Below are positions 51,701 to 60,390 of a stretch of DNA of 64,000 bases, one piece after another (position 1 is the stretch's first letter; the number at the start of each line of letters is the position of its first letter). The stretch is taken from the NCBI GenBank assembly GCA_947247005.1, contig OX365951.1, positions 35,112,899 to 35,176,898 on the forward strand. Reading direction: 5' to 3'. This stretch comes from Spisula solida (lineage: Eukaryota > Mollusca > Bivalvia > Venerida > Mactridae). The notes under the pieces are model-generated. The model saw only the letters and a list, made by a program, of their open reading frames with translations, made no database searches and was not told where the DNA came from. Both the position numbers and the translations under genes were made by a program.

Positions 51701-54700
51701 CGATTATGTAATGTTTTGTCTTGATTTTCAGAAAGAACATTTGTTCCCGATTGAACGAACCCTGTGGTACCTTAGGTCTTGCACAGGTGTCGGGTATGTG
51801 CCAACCACATCGAAGTTGTAGCATTAATGAAGATACAGGCCTGGCTCTAGCTTACACAGTAACACATGAACTTGGTCATAAGTAAGTACTAAGTGTTTGG
51901 TAATAATGCCAGAATTGCAAATGTTTCATTTCAAGTTCAAATATCATTCATACTATTAGTAATGTAAGCATAAAATATGTTCTTAAACATTAGGAAATAG
52001 TATAATATGTTCATTCGCAATGGCAACTGTTACCTTACCAATACGACTGAACATAATACTTATGCTTAGCTTCCTACAGAAGTCACCTCTTCTAATCTAC
52101 AGTATGTATGTATATTTACCTTTTTCTGAGTCAACAAGCAGCGTATTAATATATCTGGTTTAGTGCAAGCCTCTGCAGGCTTCAACTATGTGCAAACAAC
52201 CAAACCAAAATGACCAAGACTCATACATGGATTGCTGATTCCAATGTAACCTAAATTGTAACCTAAAAGGGCGTTTTCGACCAGACTTTAAATTCATTAT
52301 GGCATACAAACAAATGATAAACCTCATGTAAATCTCTAATGTCCAGTTTATTCCTTATAAATCACACTGCATATTGTTTTGTCTGAAAGTAATGCTGATG
52401 CTGTATTTGTGATATTGAATTATAATCATTGTATAAAATCCCAGTAATGTCAGGAAATGAATCATGTTCCATGTACACTATTTGACGTTCTGTAGCGATT
52501 ATACTAGTGCTACCTGGTGTGTTATGTCATCCTACAATGTTCGATCACATCCGCAGTCGAACAATAATCATGCTAAACGATGGGTGTTATATGAATAGAG
52601 ATATTTAAGAGATCTCCCTTGTTATCAGTCTCGGTTTAATTTATTAGAGTGCTCGAAATATAATTGCAGAATATGGAAAAAGGGCCTCAGATACTTTGAA
52701 TACAATTTACATACCTTTATGCTTAAAAGAAATAATACGCAACGCCAACCTCAATCAGTTCGGTGGTTTAGTGTTATTGTGTGCGCTTTGGGATAAAAAC
52801 AGTCCAGGGTTCGATCCCAGTTTACTCCACTACTTAATTTCTCTGAGCAAGAATGACATGCAATGCTTTATTTTACCTACGTGTATGAGAGGGTCAAAGG
52901 CCAATGTGCTGTGTGATCAACGATCTGGAGGTAAATGTACAGTCTGCTGAACGGACGAATGTCTGAAAACTTACTTTAACTTGGTACTTTGTTTGTAGCA
53001 AGACGTATGCAACTGTCGTGTCTCTAAGAGTATATAAAACTTATGGAGAAAATCAGTTAAGATTTATTGCTAAGCTAATATAAAAATCTAATATATATTA
53101 TTATTGAGAGTGCTTCTGCAATGATTTATTGTGTATGCACTTTGTTATCGATGATGTTGCACCAAATAATTGGTTGTTATATTTTATGAGAAGTTTTTGG
53201 AAGTGAGTAAGCTTATGTAACGCTATTACATTTACTCAGTAGTATTCAGTAGTTATGATATGTAACACATGTTTGCAATTTATAAACTCAACATTGTTCG
53301 ACTGCAATCGGCACATCTCAACAATGACTTGGCTAACTCTACTAGCATATCAAGTATCTTTGAGTCACAGAGGAAACATTATCAAAAAGTTACATAACAA
53401 TCAGATTTCATATTAAATTCAAGATAGCTATAATAATGTTCACCTCGAGGTCACGAATAAACGCGAATCATTCTAAAATTACGCTCAAGTTTTACAAAAC
53501 TTGCACCACACTTGCACTATCATGCATTTGAAATATTGCAGAAATGCGTTTTTATGATGTATGTACATGATTATTCATTTATAGAGAATTTTAATAGTTG
53601 TCGCTAACGATGATTTATATCGAATGAAGTATTTTATCCTTGTACATCACAAACAGCTCAGTGTGTTAGATATAGGTTACATTACTTGACATTTTTACGG
53701 AGTTATTTTGAGTTATTTTTGCGCATTTAGATAAAATTACTGACTCACGTAATGATTTTGCTTATTTTCTGATATTATGCTGAATTTGGTTGAATTCCTG
53801 ACATTCTGAAAATAGTTTTTATAACATTTTTGCCATCGTATTTGAAGATTTGATATATAATTAAGGCATTATTTTTGGTTAACAATCGTTCAAAAAACGA
53901 GCATTGTATATTATATGTATTCTGCGTTATCAATGTTGATAACAAAATAAGCTTACCTAAGTACTGTGCTGTTAAGTGACATTTGATTTATATGGTAATG
54001 CCAATCACTGAAACATTGTGTTTAAATATTCCAATATGTTGTTATAATGAGGTATCCGTACGTTACCCAAAAAGGGAACCTGTACCCCGATGGTTATGGT
54101 GACAGCCCCACCATATCCCACCCCAAAGTATTGGTACTATTCACATACCTAATGAAATCAGGGTATAATATCACCATGATGGACATTTGACCCACAAGGC
54201 ATGATTGGTTTCTATTGCGACCAGGTTACGTTCCCAATAAAGTTACAGATATAACCCGATGATGGCGAGTGACGTGCTCTCTACCAAATCCTCAATCTCT
54301 TAAGTACTGTGGAACGGTACCTGGATGATATCGGCACATTTTCACCCAGTTCGTGTTCAGAGACGTGGGTGGATGTAAATGGAAATATAGTATATAATGC
54401 TCTAGTGAATGTAAATACGTAAAACCCGACTGTACGTTTTCCATATATTGTACGTTCCTAAACTAGTACTATGGACACAGTGTAAACACAAAGCATACCG
54501 TCTACAAAATTAACCATACCAACATTAAATATAATTACATAACTATTAAATGTCTAGCATCTTTCCTCGTTTTGAAATTATCGATCATTTTTGCTTAAAT
54601 GTTCCATTGCGTTTGTTAACGAAGAGAAAATATTGGTTATTTGATTTATACGCATGTTGTTATTATTGTTTTATTGAGGCATTTCGTAGATTTATGCAGC

Positions 54701-57700
54701 TAATACATCTTTGTAAAACTCATTGTATTAGAATTCAAATTTAATATCAACTGATGATTATGTGAAATGTCTATAATAAATTGGTTTTAAAGTTCTAAAC
54801 ATGGTACAATATGGAATGAAATACATGCGTACATGTATGATGCATTTCCTTATTGTAAATCAGTGGGAAAAGTGGATATTTCTGAACACGGGTTGGACGC
54901 TGAAGTAATCAGCCTTCGTTATTTTTTGAAATAAGAAATTATCTTATACGTAGTAATACTATGTCCGAAGCTTTATGGTTAACGCGGTGTTAAGGCACAC
55001 AGATACAGAAATTCAATTGTGTCACGAATTGTGAAACTGGGTAGTAATAAGCAATATGGTGCACGCGCATCTGTCAATCCTAAAAACTGTAACATAACAA
55101 TTAAAGGTAAGCGGTCCCTGTTCTTGTCCATGAACTTATAGGTTTATAATGTCATGGGGAAGAAATGTTGTCTTGCCATTGTGATATAGTCATTCTATAC
55201 CATTTAGGCCTTTTTGATACATTATTTACTTAAACATTGTAATATTGAATGATTCAGACAGTGATTGATATGTATCAGCTTGGGTATGCACCATGATGGG
55301 GCGAGCAATGGATGCAAGGATCCACCTGTTTGATGGAATTCCAGTGGCAATTTGAAACTAAAACGAATGATACATTTTATAAGATATTCAAATTACACCT
55401 TTACTTGAACATCCTATATTATCTACGTTTGCAGTTTTGGTATGCACCATGATGGGGCGAGCAATGGTTGCGAGGATCCACCGGGGAAACAGTTATATAT
55501 CATGTCACCCAGTCTGGTAGCTGATAGTCTCGCCAAATCCTGGTCTAACTGTAGTAAACAAGCCATTACACAGTTTATAGAGTGAGTATAAAACATATGT
55601 TTAGTAACTTGTAAACCTATACAAAGAGGTTTAAAGAATCATGTTTCCACCATTGAAGTTTCGCCTTTACATTGTGGTAGATACAAATCACGATGCTGCG
55701 ACGAAAAGTCCTAAAGAAGTTCCTACAGTTTGGACGATAGTTGACCTCTTTGCACAGTTTATATTGGTCACTAGTGTGCAAAACATTATTATTTGACCGC
55801 ATGCTGGCCATCTCAACAAGTGCTGCTGTTAGCAAGTACATTTACATACCAACAGACCATATTTAAGTTCATACCGATAGAAACGTAAGTATTTAATACA
55901 TGCAAGTCTGAATCGGACCTCTTCATTATAGATTGCTTCATACAAAGTACTAGTATTGGTTACTGACAGGATACCGGCTTCTAAACACTCACATACTTAG
56001 CATTCCCTTAACAAGCTTGCGGTGTTAGATCTTTCAAACACTCATCCCAGTGGGATCATTCCCTCGTCATATATCAAAACTGCTAACAACAATAAAAACA
56101 CAGGAAAGCTTGACTACCATATGAAGTGTGTCATAATTAAAGCGTAATTATTATAATGTCCGGTGTAATCCAAGTGGCACGAAAACCACACACACCACGT
56201 TCATATCGCGTTTTATCATTAAGAAACACTTGAGAACACATTGCACATTTTGCGCAACATTTATTGTGCATGCTACTTTATTATCACGCGTATTCACTTC
56301 AAGAACACTTCAAAAATACATTTCTTTTTCATTTAAGGTGCATATTCCGTCTGTTATTCCACTTAGACGGTTCGTTATGTGTGGATATATGCATTACGAA
56401 ACACATTATTATATTTGTGCTGACACTTACATACGTAAATGTTTGTCGTTCCTTAGATAGTTCAATTATTTGACATAACAAACAACAACAGTTTCCATAC
56501 ACTCGAGTATATAATTAATAAACATATAACACGGGTACAACCGCACACACCTTCTAATAGCTTTCAGTGCCACTGTTGTTTATTTAGCAAACGTAATAAT
56601 TACAGATAATAAGGATGGTATGGTGTAATAAGTATTTAGCCAAGAGAATTAAGACGCAGCATAAACAGTTTCTTAAAACATGTACAATGTATACTATTAA
56701 TGATATAGTTTTATTATTGTAGGAGTACATTGTTGTGTGGAACTGAATACTAGTAGTTTTAGTTATAATGACTCGCGAGTTGTGACATTTCAGCGGATTG
56801 CATTTACGAAATAGTTAGAACATATTAAACGCATTTTTTTATTAAATGGAAGGGCGTGCGAAGGGAACCGTGGGCTTTTCATTCATTGCAAATTCAGTAA
56901 ATATGTTCTAACTAACTTAGAATGTAACATTCGGGGCATTATTAAATGTGTTTCTTCAGATCGGGTGTTTACACAGCAGTAAACGTCAACAAATGGTCGT
57001 TTCATCCTTTGAAATTTATAGATTAATTAACATAAATAATAATATACTTTCACGACTACTTATACTTTGTGGTGGTCTGTTATAACCAAATGTTTTACTT
57101 GTGTCATGTTTTCCAGTCGTGATTGGGGATATTGTCTGGATGATGAGCCGTCCACTCCACAGTTCAAATACCCTGTCCTACCCCCGGGTACAATGTATGA
57201 TGCCAACCATCAGTGTAGACTACAGTATGGTACTGATGACGCTGAGATATGTACCAATCAACGGGTAATAAACATATCATTAGCATATACGAGTTTGTAT
57301 AAAAACCCAGTTTGATCACCTTTGACTCACTTTCGTTTTTTTAGGATTTTTTAAAACAGTTTTTTCATTAAATTCTATCTATATGTTACTTGCAATTTGT
57401 ACATTATTGGATTGTTGTACCGAATGTTTTTTCATCCAAGGAATAAAGCGTATATGGAAGCCTCGTTCGGCGTGAGCCATATTTGGCACAGTACTGCTTA
57501 TCGAGGGTTATGAAAACGAACTAGATTGAAAATTACTTCAAGGGATCTTCTTTGTTTAACTCACCTGTCACATAGTGACAAGGTGAGCTTTTGTGATCGC
57601 TCTTCCTCCGTCGTCCGTTGTTAGTCCGTCCGTGCGTCAACATATCATTCAAACCACTTCTCCTAAACCACTTGGCCAATTTCAACCACACTTCACAGGA

Positions 57701-60390
57701 ATGTTTCTTGGGTGGTCCTTTCTAACAATAGCTATAGGAATTGTAATCTATAAATAACTTTGCTGGCCATAACAACCGATAGGAAAATCATAAAAAAAAT
57801 CAACCAAATGCAAGATTTCAAAATAATTCTACAGAAATAGTTGTTGGGTGAGCCTCTTACGAAATTAAAATTTCTGTCGTGATTCGTAAAAAAACGTACA
57901 TGGCTGCCAGTGGGTGGGGCACTGTTTTCCCTCTATATCTGTAGTAAAAGCTTTAAAAATCTTCGTCTGTAAAAGTACTGGTTGGATTTCACTACTGTAT
58001 AAATTTGTGTAAATGTTCCTTGGGTGATCCTTTCCAAATACGGCTAAAATAATTATAATCCATGCTGAACTCTGGTTGCCATGGAAACCGATTGGAAAAC
58101 CTTAAAAATCATAAAAAAATCAACCACAGGTCAGATTTCTAAAAAAGAATACAGAAAAAGTTGTTGAGTGACCCTGTCATAATTTGTCTAAAAAACATGA
58201 CTACTTGTGCGGCTCCTTTTGACCTATATAACTATAGTACAATATTTTTTATCTGAAAGTTCAAGCTGGATTTCATCACAAAAATGTAACAATGCTCTAT
58301 TATTTGTCCATTCTTAAAATAACTAAATTATGAAATCCATGCAGACCTCGGGTTTCCATGGCAACCGAAATCGAGGTTCAGTTTAAATATGTTTCTACTT
58401 GATCAATGTACACAGGTGAGCGACCTAGGGCCCTATTGACCCTCTTGTTATATTTTATGTACTGAAGAGTATGTCTAGTGTTCCAACGAATGATGATACT
58501 GCCATGGTAAACAATAACAATATCAGAATATGTACATATAATAAGGCTGTTGAATAGTTATTTTAAGTGAGTTATATGCATTGGTGTGTGTATTTCAGGA
58601 TGTATGTGCCAATCTATGGTGTCGTACAGATAACAAATGTTCCACCCATCTAGAGGCTGCAGCAGAGGGAACTATATGCGCGGAAAACATGGTACGGAAT
58701 ACATATGCGATAATAAACTAAACATATCTTTAGTCCGTACATTTTAAGTGGGTCCCATGAAAACTTGTTTTAAAGTCCTTATAGATGTTTGTACCAAGCT
58801 TTCCAAAAAAATCTATGTTTTTTTACATTGTTAATTGATTAATATAGATGACATCATAAAATCATAAAAAAGATACTGAACAATCGCAATGCAGCACTGA
58901 GCATGGCAAGCTAAGCACGAAATACACAGAAAGGGGCACACATAAACCACAACCTTATAGACCTGTAACAAGCCGACATCACTAGCTCAATTTGTACCTA
59001 GAGCTAAGACTATGATTCGGAAAATACGGGTTTGATTCCCTAGTGAGGTTGGTTACGCCATTTTGTGAAACGTAGGGCCATATCATCCATGTGAAGGCAA
59101 TCGTCATCTACATGTGCAAGATCAAGTCAGTTCATGTACTGGATAAATAATTGACAAACTGTTTAGACTACGCATCGTATGTAATAAAACTTATGTTATA
59201 TCATAAACTATGCATGCTGTTATTTCTCCCGAAGTCGAAGGTCATTGGACAATAAGGCAGCGATAAAACTGAATTGCCACGCACTACGACTGTTTCAGTC
59301 CAACGCAAACATTTATAGTTTTATTGACAGTGTTTCTAGGTTGTGACATTGATTCAATTTACACAACATTTTTGCTTTTATCTCGAAGTGTATCAATGTT
59401 GATTGTTAGTGTTTTAGAAATAAGAAATATAGAAGTACGCCAACATTTTATCGTCGCGGACATAAGTATTGAAACATCCAAATATTAAGCATGATTTGTC
59501 GCAAAAATGTTATAAATGATGTTATTTTATTTTAGTGGTGTTTTGATGGTAAATGTGTGAAGATTGGTGAGCGACCAGAAGCTATTAATGGTGAATGGGG
59601 CCAGTGGACATCCTGGACGGAGTGTACTAGGACATGTGGTGGTGGGGTATCAAACTCACAGAGGCATTGTGTCAATCCAGCGTAAGTACATAAATATTAT
59701 TATGTTTGTGGTGGCATGCTTTCTTTACACTAATTCAGCTGTTTCCAAAACATGTTTCTACCCGTACACACAACACTTAAACGGACGCTTTATACGTTTT
59801 TGAGCTCAAATAACCCTGAACATCAATAAAATATTTTAAGATTCATATTAATAACATCATTTAACACAAGTGTGCCTTGCGATATTCTTAAGTAATTAAC
59901 TAACAGTACTGGTAAAAGGACAATAGAAAATTGGATCCGTAAGGCAGCACTCAACCCAAATAGCCGAGAACAGAAAACACAAAAACACTACAGGGCACAA
60001 TGCTCAACAAACAGCCGAACGAGAAAACAAATCCGATCGCCGAAAAACCAAGCCCCTGCTGTCCAAAAGTCGAAAGTCCAAGTCTCAGCCACATAAGAGC
60101 ATAACGACCCAAGTCTCAGCTGCACAAAAAGACCAGCAGGGCCAACCTAGCGTAAAAAGCGCCTTTGCTCGGCGAACATAATGTGCCAGTTGGACATACA
60201 CTTCCAGCTATAATGCTATTTATGGCACCATACGGTATAAGGTGTTCGATTCTCACTAAAGCTGAAAACTACTTTTTTCGTGTACATATATGTTATTGAT
60301 GCACTGGTATTCTCTACTTGTTTCAGTCCGTCACATGGTGGTAAATATTGTCTGGGAGAGAGGAAGCGGTATAGGATCTGTAATACAGAG
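39549..60390 (+). CDS. ADAMTS: ADAMTS metalloprotease, ADAMTS7/12-like, partial at both ends (10 exons)
   Basis: Secreted zinc endopeptidase of the M12B reprolysin/ADAMTS family; relatives cleave extracellular-matrix proteins. Exons are 39549-39738, 45470-45669, 47397-47480, 48970-49094, 51732-51881, 55435-55581, 57117-57264, 58599-58691, 59536-59681 and 60327-60390. All nine introns are GT-AG and the phases match, giving 449 codons with no stop. Domain order: late prodomain with cysteine switch (C60), furin site RSKR at 90-93, catalytic domain with HELGHNFGMHHD at 245-256 and Met-turn M273, disintegrin-like domain at about 300-380, TSP1 repeat with WGQWTSW at 400-406. Segments such as [16 protein letters not shown] and HQCRLQYG point to the ADAMTS7/12 branch over 6/10, judged by eye from remembered family features. 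The signal peptide, early prodomain and everything after TSP1-1 are not in view. All catalytic residues are present, so it is probably active. Confidence 0.95.
41186..41300 (-). repeat. Dispersed short repeats, one partial copy and one split by an element
   Basis: CTGTGCTCGGCTG at 41187 is one partial copy. TTTTCTCGTTC then GTGTTGAGCATTGTGTCG from about 41240 is the first half of another, which resumes at 42090 on the far side of the hairpin-ended element. Confidence 0.65.
41305..42089 (+). mobile_element. Hairpin-ended tandem-repeat element, copy 2, in ADAMTS intron
   Basis: Same ends and same 145-bp internal repeat as the element at 12858, but only about 4.6 units (markers at 41396, 41541, 41686, 41831, 41974) and a shorter GTCC microsatellite. 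It sits inside a minus-oriented copy of the dispersed GGCAGCACTCAAC repeat: one half is at about 41235-41300 and the other resumes at 42090. Confidence 0.9.
42090..42145 (-). repeat. Dispersed short repeat, second half after the insertion
   Basis: ATGTTTTCTGTGCTCGGCTG, then GTGCTGCCTTCCCTGTCCGA. Joins logically to the half that ends near 41300. Confidence 0.7.
42780..43334 (-). mobile_element. TATGCCCCCG-hairpin tandem-repeat element, copy 1
   Basis: Read on the minus strand: a hairpin (TATGCCCCCGTATCGATAG then the complementary arm, 43303-43334), a CCGT/GTCC microsatellite (43258-43290), then about two units of a 172-bp repeat (marker AAGTCTAAGTCC at 42932 and 43104). The layout is the same as in the AGCTCACC elements, with unrelated sequence. 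The left border is uncertain. Confidence 0.7.
43340..43919 (-). mobile_element. TATGCCCCCG-hairpin tandem-repeat element, copy 2
   Basis: It directly abuts the previous element in the same orientation. It has the same hairpin (43889-43919) and GTCC-type microsatellite (43859-43876), but its core is a different repeat: exactly 165 bp, with CTTCCAAGGGGCA at 43387, 43552 and 43717, about 2.9 units. The same end is therefore attached to two different cores side by side. Confidence 0.75.
44104..45128. mobile_element. TA-flanked TIR DNA transposon, non-autonomous, 1,025 bp
   Basis: The left end CGTGGGGTAATCAAAAAG and the reverse complement of the right end, CGTGGGGTGATCAAAAAG, extend to about 39-bp terminal inverted repeats with three mismatches, flanked by TA on both sides. 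A TA target duplication suggests the Tc1/mariner superfamily. No transposase reading frame survives inside. It lies in the ADAMTS intron 340 bp upstream of the exon at 45470. Confidence 0.85.
45470..45669 (+). CDS. ADAMTS: ADAMTS exon: furin site and start of catalytic domain
   Basis: Residues 64-130. Codon 64 is split G|AT across a phase-1 intron. The exon reads through a basic stretch with NKRSA and then the proprotein-convertase site RSKR, followed by [13 protein letters not shown], which is the usual start of a mature ADAMTS protease, and ends VLTVMNM. The donor is GTAAGT at 45670, phase 0. Cleavage after residue 93 would release the mature enzyme. The 5.7-kb intron before it holds a hairpin-ended repeat element, two related minus-oriented repeats and a TA-flanked TIR element. 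Confidence 0.95.
46925..47285. repeat. GACT/GAAC-rich minisatellite with about 96-bp higher-order period
   Basis: A degenerate tetranucleotide-like array of GACTGAACGACC words. CGGACTGCTTGACCGACTGATC at 47041 recurs with one change at 47137. It lies in an ADAMTS intron about 110 bp before the exon at 47397. Long minus-strand frames rich in Ser, Val and Arg over it are artefacts. Confidence 0.85.
47397..47480 (+). CDS. ADAMTS: ADAMTS exon: catalytic domain
   Basis: Residues 131-158, an 84-bp exon with phase 0 at both ends. It encodes [20 protein letters not shown] followed by ILLMKEEQ, the conserved SIGN-IN-IV segment of reprolysin domains. The acceptor is TATATTTTAG and the donor is GTTAGT at 47481. 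Being phase-symmetric, it could be skipped without a frameshift, but that would remove core strands of the protease fold. Confidence 0.94.
48970..49094 (+). CDS. ADAMTS: ADAMTS exon: catalytic domain
   Basis: Residues 159-200, with codon 200 split AG|A. It encodes [17 protein letters not shown], a conserved helix and cysteine of the family, then RYQKSIN and [10 protein letters not shown]. The stretch QKSIN followed by HHDxAxLLTRKxIC, running into the next exon, is a main reason for the ADAMTS7/12 assignment. The acceptor is TTATCTACAG and the donor GTAAGT at 49095, phase 2. Confidence 0.94.
49797..49882 (+). repeat. Dispersed short repeat (GGCAGCACTCAAC family), partial, in ADAMTS intron
   Basis: TCGGACAGGGCAGG, GAACACAGAAAATATAAAAA, GGCACAATGCCCAACACAAC then CGAACGA. 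Confidence 0.65.
49935..49992 (-). mobile_element. tRNA-derived SINE fragment, minus strand, in ADAMTS intron
   Basis: The complement gives TTGGTTCGATCCACGG as B-box, with a weak A-box near CAGGGTGTACAG. Only the head is visible. Confidence 0.45.
51732..51881 (+). CDS. ADAMTS: ADAMTS exon: catalytic domain with HELGH zinc site
   Basis: Residues 200-250, ending with two bases (AA) of the Asn codon that follows HELGH. It contains [26 protein letters not shown] and then HELGH at 245-249. H245 and H249 are zinc ligands and E246 is the catalytic base. The acceptor is GATTTTCAG and the donor GTAAGT at 51882. The intron splits the zinc-binding motif: the third histidine is in the next exon, so a wrong splice here destroys the active site. 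Confidence 0.96.
52757..52835 (+). mobile_element. tRNA-derived SINE in ADAMTS intron
   Basis: GGTGGTTTAGTGTTATTGTG (A-box region) and CAGGGTTCGATCCCAG (perfect B-box, about 52808). The acceptor-stem pairing expected of a working tRNA is missing. Confidence 0.6.
55279..55328 (+). pseudogene. Degenerate duplicate of the ADAMTS zinc-site exon (pseudo-exon or poison exon)
   Basis: These 50 bases match the first 50 of the exon at 55435 with few differences, and the match begins right after a usable-looking CAG (55276-55278). In the frame set by the upstream exon it reads [18 protein letters not shown] and then TGA. The differences include one silent change (GGA for GGT) and Glu to Lys. The similarity stops in mid-exon, and the flanking introns do not match. 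I see no good donor. It is either a dead partial tandem duplication or an exon whose inclusion would truncate the protease just after its third zinc ligand. Confidence 0.8.
55435..55581 (+). CDS. ADAMTS: ADAMTS exon: third zinc ligand and Met-turn
   Basis: Residues 250-299, phase 2 at both ends. It starts [16 protein letters not shown], giving the third zinc ligand H255 and the ADAMTS-type Asp256, then [11 protein letters not shown] with the Met-turn M273, and [14 protein letters not shown] closing the protease domain. The acceptor is TACGTTTGCAG and the donor GTGAGT at 55582. An extra histidine precedes the third ligand (MHHD, where many ADAMTS enzymes have Asn or Gln). Confidence 0.96.
57117..57264 (+). 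CDS. ADAMTS: ADAMTS exon: disintegrin-like domain, first part
   Basis: Residues 299-348. [11 protein letters not shown] links the protease to the disintegrin-like domain, followed by [18 protein letters not shown] and the cysteine of EICTNQR. The linker WGxCLDD and the PPGxxYD motif are what is expected of ADAMTS7/12. The acceptor is ATGTTTTCCAG and the donor GTAATA at 57265 (weak beyond GTA), phase 0. The intron that follows contains the third hairpin-ended element. Confidence 0.95.
57558..58449 (+). mobile_element. Hairpin-ended tandem-repeat element, copy 3 (divergent core), in ADAMTS intron
   Basis: It has the 5' hairpin (ACTCACCTGTCAC-ATA-GTGACAAGGTGAGCT), a GTCC-rich stretch, and the 3' end AGGTGAGCGACCTAGGGCCCT...CCTCTTGTT, but a different core. 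The core shows a looser repeat of about 300 bp with markers near 57703 and 58015, and a partial third near 58293. Loss of one 5' stem base is matched by a shifted partner, so the hairpin is kept. The 3' hairpin is partly decayed. Confidence 0.85.
58599..58691 (+). CDS. ADAMTS: ADAMTS exon: disintegrin-like domain, second part
   Basis: Residues 349-379, phase 0 at both ends. It encodes DVCANLWC, then [20 protein letters not shown]. The VCxxLWC and AAxxGTxC motifs are characteristic of the disintegrin-like region between protease and first TSP1 repeat. The acceptor is GTATTTCAG and the donor GTACGG at 58692. Confidence 0.95.
58985..59075 (+). mobile_element. tRNA-derived SINE in ADAMTS intron
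   Basis: TAGCTCAATTTGTACCTAGAG (weak A-box) and ACGGGTTTGATTCCCTAG (B-box, about 59027). Likely a SINE head; decayed. Confidence 0.45.
59536..59681 (+). CDS. ADAMTS: ADAMTS exon: first thrombospondin type-1 repeat
   Basis: Residues 380-428. [20 protein letters not shown] precedes the TSP1 core [18 protein letters not shown], and the exon ends QRHCVNPA with its last codon split GC|T. The spaced tryptophans (400, 403, 406) are a C-mannosylation motif, and CTRTCGGG fits the CSxTCGGG site for O-fucose in other TSP1 repeats. The acceptor is TTATTTTAG and the donor GTAAGT at 59682, phase 2. Confidence 0.96.
59945..60027 (+). repeat. Dispersed short repeat (GGCAGCACTCAAC family) in ADAMTS intron
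   Basis: AAGGCAGCACTCAACCCAAA, AGCCGAGAACAGAAAACAC, GGGCACAATGCTCAACAAAC, AGCCGAACGAGAAAAC. One of the most complete copies; useful for defining the family. Confidence 0.75.
60327..60390 (+). CDS. ADAMTS: ADAMTS exon: end of first TSP1 repeat
   Basis: Residues 428-449. [21 protein letters not shown] closes the TSP1 repeat, with the last visible cysteine before the Cys-rich domain. The acceptor is CTTGTTTCAG and the donor GTACGT at 60391, phase 0. The next exon should encode the expected C-P...FR..QC start of the Cys-rich domain. I found nothing like it up to 64000, so the intron is at least 3.6 kb. Confidence 0.95.

Noticed and set aside
52757..52835. tRNA genes at several A/B-box pairs
   Set aside because: None folds into a full cloverleaf with paired acceptor stem; they read as SINE heads, and two are carried in the duplicated units.
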